Below are positions 6,883 to 15,681 of a stretch of 57,396 bases of DNA, piece by piece; within the stretch, counting starts at the first letter, position 1, and each line of letters starts with the position of its first letter. Source of the stretch: JABMQB01 sp964408795 (GTDB lineage: Bacteria > Bacteroidota > Bacteroidia > Bacteroidales > Prolixibacteraceae). The stretch is taken from the NCBI GenBank assembly GCA_964408795.1, contig CAYPAW010000101.1:1-57396 (forward strand). Reading direction: 5' to 3'. The notes below the pieces were generated by a model. The model ran no database searches and had not been told where the DNA came from. It was given only the letters and a program-made list of their open reading frames with translations. A program made the translations under genes and the position numbers.

Positions 6883-6947
6883 ATGGTAGATTCTAGGGTC
6901 CTGTACTCGACGTAATGGAGAATTTGTAACCACTATACGCCAAGGAT

Positions 6948-7814
6948 ATGTACAAGAAATATTTGGTAATAATCTGTTCATTGCTTGTTCTGGAGACATC
7001 AGGCCAGGCACAGGATTTCGATGCAAAGCTAACCGAAGCAAAAATTTCCATGATGGAAGGCCACTACGAAGTGGGATTAAATCAGTGCAAAGAGCTTATC
7101 TCAACCGGCACCGATTCAACCCAACGGTCACTCGCGTATGGCTATGCCGGTTTGGCAAGTGAAGTTCTGGGATATCTGCCGGATGCTCTCGCTTATTATT
7201 GTCAGGCGGTTTCCTACAAAGTACCGCAAATGGACGTTTACGATAAATTGATAAGTCTGTCTAAAAAAGAGAAAAACGATTCGGTTTATGAATTTGCCTT
7301 GCTCGAAAAAGCGAAGGCTTTTCCCGAGGATCAGCCGGATATTACCAAAAATCTGGCTATTCACTATGCCAACACCCAACAGTATGAGAAATTGCTGGAT
7401 GCAAGCAACGCTCTTCTGAATTGGTTCCCCGAAAACACAAACTACCTCTTTTACAAAGCCGTGGCTTATCAGAACCTGAATCAGGTTGAAAAAGCAGAAA
7501 CCCATTATCAGAAAGTTTTGCAGTTGGATCCTGAGCATCCCGGGGCAAATATGAGTTTCGGACTCTTGCTTTTTAACCGGGGAAGTGAAGTGTTTGAATC
7601 CAGAAAAAAAGAGTATGAAGCGAAATCGCGGCCGAACAGGGTGGATTATTCCGTTTACCGAAAAGGAATTGATCAAGGAAAGGCGCTCTACCGGCAGGCA
7701 TTGCCCTATTTGTTGAAAGCGTTTGAAAGTGGTTCCTATCCTGGATTGAATAAAGCACTGTACAATATCTATGTTCGTTTGGAAGAAAATGAAAAAGCTG
7801 CCCTTTACAGGTAA
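6948..7814 (+). CDS. Periplasmic tetratricopeptide-repeat protein
   Basis: The 288-aa protein has a signal peptide (residues 1 to about 22, ending SGQAQ) and then helical repeats. Recognisable TPR units lie around residues 25-60, 65-95, 135-165 and 168-205; the last (KAETHYQKVLQLDPEHPGANMSFG) is close to the consensus. The C-terminal 80 residues are helical and basic and may pack on the repeats. It should act in the periplasm as a protein-interaction scaffold; the partner is unknown. It stands alone, just outside the integrative element, 460 bp from the start of the polysaccharide operon. The purine-rich AAGGAT before the ATG is too close for an ideal ribosome site, but the start is supported by the signal peptide. 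Confidence 0.8.
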   Translation: MYKKYLVIICSLLVLETSGQAQDFDAKLTEAKISMMEGHYEVGLNQCKELISTGTDSTQRSLAYGYAGLASEVLGYLPDALAYYCQAVSYKVPQMDVYDKLISLSKKEKNDSVYEFALLEKAKAFPEDQPDITKNLAIHYANTQQYEKLLDASNALLNWFPENTNYLFYKAVAYQNLNQVEKAETHYQKVLQLDPEHPGANMSFGLLLFNRGSEVFESRKKEYEAKSRPNRVDYSVYRKGIDQGKALYRQALPYLLKAFESGSYPGLNKALYNIYVRLEENEKAALYR

Positions 7815-8125
7815 GATCTGATTGGAAGGCTTTCCTTGCCTCCATCTTCCCGTTAGGGTATTCCATTTTTGATAAAAAGACCTGATTTTAAAATTGTGAA
7901 ATTGGGACCATTTTTGACGGATTTCAGATTCCTAAGTTATCGCTTTGAAATTAGTTTAGCTTAATGAAATGGGTATGGACATACTATACCATCAACAAGA
8001 ATGATTATAATTTTTGGTTTGCCTGGCCAATGAACAGGCAGGCATCGGAACCGGATAAAATAAGCAATTGTGATCATGTGAATAGGAAATTTTAAAAAAC
8101 AAGGTTACCTATACTACCTGAATTT
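7815..8125. other. Intergenic region upstream of the FAS1/SusCD operon
   Basis: No convincing gene lies here. The stretch should carry the promoter and regulator site of the large operon that starts at 8275. I see no exact TAnnTTTG box. A 12-bp direct repeat TTGTGATCATGT (8068-8079 and again 8244-8255), with TGATCA at its centre, is the only recurring motif. Confidence 0.35.
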
Positions 8126-8255
8126 ATGAAACAACGTTATTTCCAACACTATTTGGAAAGTATATCCTATAGCCATAGTACGGACCGTATCAGGTGGCTC
8201 TCTCTTTACTGTATTTTTCATGCATTTCAGTTTAAAAAATCTTTTGTGATCATGT
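8068..8255. promoter_or_regulatory. TTGTGATCATGT direct repeats upstream of the operon
   Basis: The 12-mer occurs at 8068-8079 and 8244-8255, 176 bp apart, the second 20 bp upstream of the first FAS1 start. HTCS regulators commonly bind direct repeats in front of susC-type operons, so these copies are candidate sites; the spacing is unusually wide for one dimer, and two 12-mers could coincide by chance. Confidence 0.25.
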
Positions 8256-8278
8256 ATTTAAATCGACATAAGTTATGA
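8126..8278 (+). CDS. Possible 50-aa leader ORF overlapping the first FAS1 gene
   Basis: An ATG at 8126 opens a 50-codon frame whose TGA (8276-8278) overlaps the ATG of the FAS1 gene as ATGA. The peptide is basic and aromatic-rich (KQRYFQHYLESISY at the start, FKKSFVIMYLNRHKL at the end), with no signal peptide or recognisable domain. The overlap would allow translational coupling, as in a leader peptide, but the composition is also what a random frame would give. It may simply be untranslated leader sequence. Confidence 0.2.
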   Translation: MKQRYFQHYLESISYSHSTDRIRWLSLYCIFHAFQFKKSFVIMYLNRHKL

Positions 8279-10812
8279 ACAGAGTAATTCGGAAACCATT
8301 CATATGTTCTCTTCTGATGGCTTGCTTTCTATCTGCAGGAATACTGGGATTTATTTCCTGTCAGGATGATTACTTGTACGATAATGAAGAGCCCGAATGG
8401 CTGGGTGAGAGTATTTATGATTATTTAAAAACCAGTGGGAATTTTAGTTATTATCTCCGGTTAATCGATGATGTAGGCTACACCTCCGTATTGCAAAAGA
8501 CAGGAAGCAAAACACTTTTTGTTTCGGAAGATGCAACCTTTGAACGTTTTTTTCAGGATAATCCTTGGAACGTAAGCAGTTATGATGAGCTTTCGCTGAC
8601 CCAGAAGAAGCTGATCATTAAGTTTTCGATGATTGACAATGCCTACCTGATCGAAACATTGTCGAACTATTACAATGGCACCCTACAGGAGGGAACGGCT
8701 TTGCGACGTTCAACCTCTGTTTCGGTTCTTGATTCCATTCCGTTTTTATCGGGCGATTTGCTGCCCAGGGGCCGTTTTTGGGAAAGACACCGAAACAAAG
8801 GGATTTACCTGATGAAAGACGCTAGCTCATGGCCCATGGTTCATTTTCTGGAGAAGTCTCTTGATAATGCAGGCATCGACGATGCCGATTTTCATCTGAT
8901 TACGGGTGTTAACCGAATTCCCAACGATGCCCATATTTTTAATATTAAAGTCATAGAACGGGATATTACCTGTAAGAACGGATATGTTCATGTGCTGGAG
9001 GAAGTCTTGATTCCTCCGGTGAATATAGCGGAATACCTGAAGACCAATCCCGATTCAAAGATTTTTTCGGATCTGCTCGATCGCTTTTGTGCAGCCTATT
9101 ACCATTCGGCGCAGACCAGTGACTACAACCAGATTCATCCCGAACATCCTATCGATTCAATTTTTGAGAAAATTTATTTTACCGATTACGACGGACAAAC
9201 CCGTTATCCCGATGGTAGTCAGATTGGTACAGATCTTCTTCTGCCTTTCAACCCGGGCAGAAATGAGTACGTTTCGTCTGCAGCCAATAGTACCCTGCAG
9301 TCGGATATGGCGGCCATCTTTGCCCCTACCAATTCCGCTATGACCCACTATTTTGAAAACGGAGCAGGGGTCATATTGAAAAATCGTTTTGGCAGCTGGG
9401 AGAATACCCCTGATTACATCATCATGAAGTTGCTTAAACGACACCTTCGGGAATCTTTTCTTGAAACAGTCCCCGGTCGTTTTGAAAAGTTAGTCGATAG
9501 CAACAACTCTCCCATACCGATTGAACCGGACGATATTGCCAGTTCGTTTGTTGGATTGAATGGCGTGGTTTACAATACGAATAAAGTCTATCCTCCGGAT
9601 GATTATATATCGGTATATGCTCCGGTCCTGTTAAGCGAAGATACCAGGGTATTCAACTGGGCCGTGAATGAAAACGAGTTTGACCTCTATCTGAACGCAC
9701 TGAAAAGTACCTATAGCTTCTTTGTGCCCACCGATGAATTTTTTAAAAATTATATCGATCCGGTTGCGTTTGCAAAAGATATAAAGGGGGTAATGAAATA
9801 TTGGTATAATACAGAAACCAATACGGTGAATGCAACCGTGTATACTTACGATCCATTGACCGGTGAGACGGGTGACTCGGTAAACACCATAACCAGTGAG
9901 TCTTTTATTCGAGCCCGTTTGTTGGATCTTTTAGACACCCACGTTGTTGTCGGCGATGTAGAATCAGGGGCTAAATACTATTTCACCAAAAACGGCAATA
10001 TATTGCTGGTGGAAGGTACCGGCGCTGCATTGAAAGTACAGGCAGGATATGACATCCAAACAGGTACGGTAGTGAATGTCGTGAAGAATGGCGCTTACAG
10101 GCAGCAAAATGGCAGAACCTATTTTATCGACAAGCCACTTCAGGCACCCTTGCAATCCGTATACAAAATACTGAGTGAAACACCGGAGTTTAGCGAGTTT
10201 TTTGCCTTGCTCAGCGGATTTCCTACCTCCAAAGAACTATTTGTGAAAAAAACCAACTACTATGGCATCGACTACAATATCAAGTTCTTCAATACTTTTA
10301 ATTATACCGTGTATGTACCGACCAACGAAGCCATTCAGCAAGCCATTAGCGAAGACGTGATCATGAACTGGGATCAGATCAATCGAATCAATGATACACA
10401 GCAACAAACTGAGGCCATAGAAAAATTAGAGCGTTTTTTGCGTTACCATTTCCAGGATAATTCGGTTTTCGTTGACGGTGAATCCTACTATAAGCTGTAT
10501 CAAACAGCCACAATCAAGAAAAACGAGGAGGTTACGCAATTCAGGACCTACAAAGACAAATATTACAGGCTGGGGATTACCAGCGACGGTGACAACATCA
10601 AACTGGATACGGAAAATTGGGGTACAGCTCACCTAATAAAAAGCAAAGGACTGTACAACATGCTTACACGAGATTACATTTTCAGCGGTAGTCCGCAGGC
10701 TTATCTGGAAATTGACGGTACCGGTGCAGGAAGTGATTTTTCCAATTCATCCATTATTACTTCCTCTACAGCAGTTATCCACCAAATTGACAATGTTTTG
10801 AGGTTTGAATAA
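8275..10812 (+). CDS. Four-domain FAS1 (fasciclin) surface lipoprotein
   Basis: The 845-aa protein has a lipoprotein signal with lipobox GFISC (Cys29) followed by an acidic QDD tether, typical of export to the outer membrane surface in this phylum. Four FAS1-like domains follow at about 45-245, 250-450, 455-635 and 640-845; each shows the TxFVPT/FAPTN-type first motif (FVSEDATFERF, FAPTNSAM, FVPTDEFF, YVPTNEAI) and a weaker second motif ending near VHVLEEVL, VVYNTNKV or AVIHQIDNVL. FAS1 domains mediate adhesion to protein or glycan. It heads an operon whose next genes are susC and susD, the place where a surface glycan-binding protein usually sits, so a capture role is inferred. No enzyme motif is visible. 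Confidence 0.85.
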   Translation: MNRVIRKPFICSLLMACFLSAGILGFISCQDDYLYDNEEPEWLGESIYDYLKTSGNFSYYLRLIDDVGYTSVLQKTGSKTLFVSEDATFERFFQDNPWNVSSYDELSLTQKKLIIKFSMIDNAYLIETLSNYYNGTLQEGTALRRSTSVSVLDSIPFLSGDLLPRGRFWERHRNKGIYLMKDASSWPMVHFLEKSLDNAGIDDADFHLITGVNRIPNDAHIFNIKVIERDITCKNGYVHVLEEVLIPPVNIAEYLKTNPDSKIFSDLLDRFCAAYYHSAQTSDYNQIHPEHPIDSIFEKIYFTDYDGQTRYPDGSQIGTDLLLPFNPGRNEYVSSAANSTLQSDMAAIFAPTNSAMTHYFENGAGVILKNRFGSWENTPDYIIMKLLKRHLRESFLETVPGRFEKLVDSNNSPIPIEPDDIASSFVGLNGVVYNTNKVYPPDDYISVYAPVLLSEDTRVFNWAVNENEFDLYLNALKSTYSFFVPTDEFFKNYIDPVAFAKDIKGVMKYWYNTETNTVNATVYTYDPLTGETGDSVNTITSESFIRARLLDLLDTHVVVGDVESGAKYYFTKNGNILLVEGTGAALKVQAGYDIQTGTVVNVVKNGAYRQQNGRTYFIDKPLQAPLQSVYKILSETPEFSEFFALLSGFPTSKELFVKKTNYYGIDYNIKFFNTFNYTVYVPTNEAIQQAISEDVIMNWDQINRINDTQQQTEAIEKLERFLRYHFQDNSVFVDGESYYKLYQTATIKKNEEVTQFRTYKDKYYRLGITSDGDNIKLDTENWGTAHLIKSKGLYNMLTRDYIFSGSPQAYLEIDGTGAGSDFSNSSIITSSTAVIHQIDNVLRFE

Positions 10813-10813
10813 A

Positions 10814-13800
10814 ATGACAACAGACATGAAATGTAAAATCGTTGGAACAATTCTGTTTTTCTGCCTGATCCTACCCTTTGTTTCGCAGGGGCAATCTTCT
10901 GCTACGAGCAATCTGGTGAGAGGAACGGTCAAATCGGCTGCCGATGGTGAAACACTCGTGGGGGCAACGGTGATTGAAACGGATGCCCAGAAAAGGATTA
11001 TTAATGCAACCATTACCGATATAAACGGCCAGTATGTATTGAGAATAAAAAACCGGGAAAACAACATTGTTTTTAGTTTTGTGGGATTCCTCACACAAAG
11101 TGAAAAAATTGGTGATCGTACTGTGATTAACAAGGAGCTTAAAGAAGAGTTGCAGGTGATTTCAGACATCGTGGTAACCGCCGAGAAGAAGGTATCTGAC
11201 GGAAACTTCGAGATTCCCCAGAGAGAACTGTCAACGGCTGTACAAACCATTAACACCAAAGAGTTTGAAGGGATTCAGGTAACCTCCATCGATGAAGCCC
11301 TTCAGGGCAGGATTGCTGGGTTGGATATTGTAGCGAACTCGGGCGACCTGGGGTCAGGAGCGACCATGCGGATCAGGGGAACCTCTTCGATCAATGCCAA
11401 CACACAGCCTCTCATTGTGGTCAACGGCATTCCCTACGAAATTCAGATCGATGAATCCTTTGATTTTGCAGCCGCAAACGAGGAACAATATGCCAACATG
11501 TTAAGTATCAACCCCGATGATATTGAGGAAATTACGATCTTAAAGGATGCAGCTTCCACAGCCGTATGGGGATCAAAAGGTGCCAACGGGGTACTGGTGA
11601 TCAAAACCAAAAAAGGGGCTAAGGGACCTACCCGCGTTCAGTATTCATACCGTTTCACCGCCGCAAAACAACCCAGAGGCCTGAAGATGCTCAATGGAGA
11701 CGATTATACCATGATGATCAAACAGGCATACTTCAATCCGCAGCAGGATGAAAACGCAGCAAATGTCCGGGAATTTCTGTACGATCCGACCTTCTCGGAA
11801 TACGAGAATTTTAATAACAACACCGACTGGGTAAAAGAAGTAACCCAGATCGGGTTCAAGCACGACCACTACATCAATGTTTCAGGGGGAGGCGATCGGG
11901 CAAGATACCGAATTTCAAGTGGATTCCTGAATCAAACAGGAACCGTCATCGGACAGAAAATGAGTAGAATAACATCAACAGCATACCTTGATTATTCCGT
12001 ATCGGAACGGATCCGGTTCATCTCTGAATTAGCTTTCTTCTATACAGACAACGACCGGAATTACGACAATATTTTAGGAATCGCCTATGCAAAGATGCCC
12101 AATGTGAGTGTTTATCAGCAGGATTTGGAAGGGAAGAATACGGAAGTGTATTACAATATTTCGCGTTCATCCACCCTTCATGCTGATCAACGTGATATGA
12201 GAAACCCTGTGGCGCTGGCCAACCTTGCTACGAACAATCTGAAAAACTACCGCATCCGGCCGATATTCAGGTTGCAATACGACATGATGGATCCGGAGAT
12301 GCAGACTCTTCGGTACAACCTGGATGTATCCTTCGATGTGAACAACGATAAAGTGAGCAAGTTTCTGCCTGCTGAAGTATCCAATGCGCCATGGAACGAC
12401 AGAGCCATCAATTTAGCCGAGAGTTACGAATCGGAGAGCGTGACTGTTTTGGCCGAAAACAAAGTTACCTGGCAGCCGCAGATATTCAATCCCGATCATT
12501 CCCTGTTGGTTCAGGGCGCATTCCAGATTATTACCGGGAACAGCGCTTCACAGGGTATGGGCATCACAAATCTTCCCTCCGGGGATATCGTCGATGCTTC
12601 GGCTTACGGTTATTCAACAGGTATCTCCTCCAGTCGGTTTGCCTATCGATCCAATGCATTAACGTTTAGGGGACATTATGTATTCAAAGACCGTTATATT
12701 TTGGGGCTTACCTTTCGCAGGGATGGAAGTACGAAATTCGGTGAAAGGTACAAATACGGAAGCTTTCCGGGAATTTCAGCCAAATGGATTATTTCGGATG
12801 AACCCTTTATGCAACCGGCAAAAAAATGGTTAAGCATGCTGGCTATTCGTCCCAGTTGGGGGATCACCGGGAATCAGCCAACCGCCGAATACCTCCATTT
12901 CAGCCGTTATTCGCCCTATGGAAGTTATATGGATATGCCGGCAACCCGTCCGACAACCCTTCGACTGGCTGACTTGAGGTGGGAAAAATCCACCTCCTTC
13001 AATGTGGGTTTGGACCTTGGTTTCTTTGAAGATCGTTTTTTGTTCGATATCAATTTTTACAATAAACATACGGAGGACTTATTGTTTGAAAACTTAGGAG
13101 TTCCAAGCTCTTCGGGATTTGGCACCGTACCGGTTCAGAATGTGGGAACCATGGATAACAATGGCTGGGAATTGAACTTTTTTACCAACCGGGGAATTCG
13201 GGGAAAAGACTTCTCCATTGATTTTAACTTCAACCTGTCAAATTATGTCAATACAATTGTTGAATTGAGAGATGATATACTTACCAACTACAATGCTGAC
13301 TATGATTATACAAACGGAACCTATTTATCACGAATACAGGAAGGGAATTCGTACGGATCCATCTACGGATTCCGGTATAAGGGGGTTTACCAGTACGATG
13401 AATACATGGAAGGAGTGCAGGAAAATGCTCCGGTAGCACGGGATGAAAACGGCAATGTATTTACCGATGAAGAAGGGAATCCTCTTCCGATGTATTTTGC
13501 TTACGGTAAAAGCAATGAATACAGATTCAGAGGGGGAGATGCTATTTACGAAGATATAAACAGCGATGGGAATATCGATGAACTGGATGTTGTATACCTG
13601 GGTAACTCAAACCCTAAAGTGAATGGTGGTTTTGGCTCAACCATTCGCTATAAAAACCTCTCTGTAACGGCATTTTTTAATTTCCGTTACGGGAACAAAA
13701 TCGTTAACATGGCGCGGATGCATGCCGAAAGTATGTATTACCTGAATAACCAGAGTGTATCTGTTAACTGGCGGTGGAGAAAAGACGGAGATGTAACCGA

Positions 13801-14101
13801 AATGCCCCGTGCACTGTACCGGTATGGATACAACTGGCTGGGCAGCGACCGCTATGTGGAAGATGGCTCGTTTTTGCGAATGAAATACCTGACTTTCAAC
13901 TATTCCGTTCCCAGAGAGAAACTGGATAAATACAAGTTGCATCAGGTAAGTTTTTATCTCACGATTAACAATTTATGGGTTTTGACAAAATATACTGGCG
14001 TAGATCCGGAGGTTGGCTATGGTTCGTTTGGCGTGAGTACAGATAACTCCCCAACACCCCGATCGAAAGATGCAACTTTTGGAGTTTCCGTGACATTTTA
14101 A
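10814..14101 (+). CDS. SusC/RagA-type TonB-dependent outer-membrane transporter
   Basis: From the ATG at 10814 the protein is 1095 aa. It has a signal peptide ending near SQG, a CarboxypepD_reg-like domain (about 30-115; VRGTVKSAADGETLVGATV), a plug domain (about 125-265) with the SusC-type motif GATMRIRGTSS and the GANGVLVIKTKKG signature, and then a 22-strand-type barrel ending in the aromatic residues VSVTF. A TTG nine bases upstream would overlap the previous stop and is less likely to be the start. It forms the TonB-energised importer for oligosaccharides or peptides, with the adjacent SusD as lid; the susD ATG follows its stop codon directly. Substrate cannot be told from sequence. Confidence 0.93.
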   Translation: MTTDMKCKIVGTILFFCLILPFVSQGQSSATSNLVRGTVKSAADGETLVGATVIETDAQKRIINATITDINGQYVLRIKNRENNIVFSFVGFLTQSEKIGDRTVINKELKEELQVISDIVVTAEKKVSDGNFEIPQRELSTAVQTINTKEFEGIQVTSIDEALQGRIAGLDIVANSGDLGSGATMRIRGTSSINANTQPLIVVNGIPYEIQIDESFDFAAANEEQYANMLSINPDDIEEITILKDAASTAVWGSKGANGVLVIKTKKGAKGPTRVQYSYRFTAAKQPRGLKMLNGDDYTMMIKQAYFNPQQDENAANVREFLYDPTFSEYENFNNNTDWVKEVTQIGFKHDHYINVSGGGDRARYRISSGFLNQTGTVIGQKMSRITSTAYLDYSVSERIRFISELAFFYTDNDRNYDNILGIAYAKMPNVSVYQQDLEGKNTEVYYNISRSSTLHADQRDMRNPVALANLATNNLKNYRIRPIFRLQYDMMDPEMQTLRYNLDVSFDVNNDKVSKFLPAEVSNAPWNDRAINLAESYESESVTVLAENKVTWQPQIFNPDHSLLVQGAFQIITGNSASQGMGITNLPSGDIVDASAYGYSTGISSSRFAYRSNALTFRGHYVFKDRYILGLTFRRDGSTKFGERYKYGSFPGISAKWIISDEPFMQPAKKWLSMLAIRPSWGITGNQPTAEYLHFSRYSPYGSYMDMPATRPTTLRLADLRWEKSTSFNVGLDLGFFEDRFLFDINFYNKHTEDLLFENLGVPSSSGFGTVPVQNVGTMDNNGWELNFFTNRGIRGKDFSIDFNFNLSNYVNTIVELRDDILTNYNADYDYTNGTYLSRIQEGNSYGSIYGFRYKGVYQYDEYMEGVQENAPVARDENGNVFTDEEGNPLPMYFAYGKSNEYRFRGGDAIYEDINSDGNIDELDVVYLGNSNPKVNGGFGSTIRYKNLSVTAFFNFRYGNKIVNMARMHAESMYYLNNQSVSVNWRWRKDGDVTEMPRALYRYGYNWLGSDRYVEDGSFLRMKYLTFNYSVPREKLDKYKLHQVSFYLTINNLWVLTKYTGVDPEVGYGSFGVSTDNSPTPRSKDATFGVSVTF

Positions 14102-15667
14102 ATGACGATGAAGATGAAAAAACTAATTTCCATAGTATGGGTGGCAGGCCTTCTCATGGTATCACCGGGTTGTGCCGAATGGCTCGACATCCGGCCCGAG
14201 AGTGAGATCGTACTGGATGATTTCTGGAAAAACGAAAGCCAGGTGAACCAGGTTCTTGCTGCATGTTACCGTTCCATGACAGAAGTGGGCGTGATGAGCA
14301 GAATGCTGGTCTGGGGGGAACTGAGATCAGACAATGTAACCTATGGAAGAAACATGCCTACCGACATGTATAAAATGCTGAATGTGGATATTTCTGCTGA
14401 TAACGGGTATTGTCATTGGGGTTCATTTTATACCGTGATTAACAACTGCAACAATTTTTTGCACTATGCACCGGGAGTTGTTGATCTCGATGCCAACTTT
14501 ACCGAATCGAAACTTCATGCAATGGAGTCCGAGGTTCTCACCATACGGGCTCTGATGTATTTTTACCTGGTTCGCACATTTGAAAAAGTACCGTGGATTG
14601 ATGAACCCAGTATCGACGATGCTCAGGATTACCGCATTCCACAGTCATCCGAAGATCTCATTCTCGACAACCTGGAGAGTGATCTGCAAACGGCTTTGCG
14701 CTACTCACGGGATAACTTTGAGACCCAAGAATATACCAAAGGGAGAATCACTACAAATGCTGTAAGAGCGCTTCTGGCTGACATCTACCTGTGGAGGGAG
14801 AAATACAGCCAATGCATAGAAATATGCGATCAGATCCTGAATGATCCCGAGACTGATCTGGAACTTGAACTCGGGGAAAATGTAATACCCAGGGTTTTTT
14901 ACCAGGGGAATTCCAAAGAGAGCATTTTTGAATTGCAGTTTGATGACGACCAAATGTTCAACTGGGTGGTACGCGACTATTACGGAGATGTCGGCAATAC
15001 AGCCGGTCAATGGAGTTTCCCCGGAGTATTGGTTACCGGGAAATTCAGCCCGTTCAATTATATGGTAGGTAGCGGGAAAGAGAGCAGTGAAGACCTGCGC
15101 GAAAAAGATTTTCTGCGCCAGGAAACCGGAGGCGATAAATATTATGTATTCAAATATGCCGGCGCCAGCCGAAGAGAAGATCCCACCACGGAAGTCAGCA
15201 CCTATTATTACCGAAATGTTACGGCCAACTGGATCGTTTACCGCCTTTCAGAAATCTACCTCATGAAAGCCGAAGCACTGATCCAGCTCGAGACCAATAC
15301 GGAAGAAGCCGTTGAACTGATCAACACGGTGTATATGAGATCCAATACAGAAGAAGATGAAAAAGGATTGATAGCTGATGATTATACTTCAAAGCTTAAA
15401 CTCGATGAATTGTACATGAGAGAGCGCCAGCGCGAACTGATGTTCGAAGGAAAACGCTGGTTCGACCTGATGCGTATGGCTCGTCGTGTGGATTCACCGG
15501 CGCCGTTGCTCAGTTACGTGACAAAAAAATTCACCGGAGGAACCTCCCTGCAATCCACAAAAATGTCGGTCATGGATGCTTTATATTTGCCGGTACATAC
15601 CAATGAATTAAAGGCAAACAGTGCGCTGGTGCAAAATGAATTTTATAAGGTTACCAATGAGGAATAG
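14102..15667 (+). CDS. SusD/RagB-type surface lipoprotein (first copy)
   Basis: The 521-aa protein has a lipobox ending SPGC (Cys24), then the SusD-like N-terminal helical region (FWKNESQVNQVLAACYRSM) with TPR-like helices, and the C-terminal SusD signature RERQRELMFEGKRWFDLMRM around residues 440-460. It is the lid of the SusC transporter and binds substrate at the cell surface. Its ATG abuts the stop of the upstream susC, so the pair is stoichiometrically coupled. Length and motifs are normal for the family. Confidence 0.93.
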   Translation: MTMKMKKLISIVWVAGLLMVSPGCAEWLDIRPESEIVLDDFWKNESQVNQVLAACYRSMTEVGVMSRMLVWGELRSDNVTYGRNMPTDMYKMLNVDISADNGYCHWGSFYTVINNCNNFLHYAPGVVDLDANFTESKLHAMESEVLTIRALMYFYLVRTFEKVPWIDEPSIDDAQDYRIPQSSEDLILDNLESDLQTALRYSRDNFETQEYTKGRITTNAVRALLADIYLWREKYSQCIEICDQILNDPETDLELELGENVIPRVFYQGNSKESIFELQFDDDQMFNWVVRDYYGDVGNTAGQWSFPGVLVTGKFSPFNYMVGSGKESSEDLREKDFLRQETGGDKYYVFKYAGASRREDPTTEVSTYYYRNVTANWIVYRLSEIYLMKAEALIQLETNTEEAVELINTVYMRSNTEEDEKGLIADDYTSKLKLDELYMRERQRELMFEGKRWFDLMRMARRVDSPAPLLSYVTKKFTGGTSLQSTKMSVMDALYLPVHTNELKANSALVQNEFYKVTNEE

Positions 15668-15681
15668 GATAATCCGTAAAA

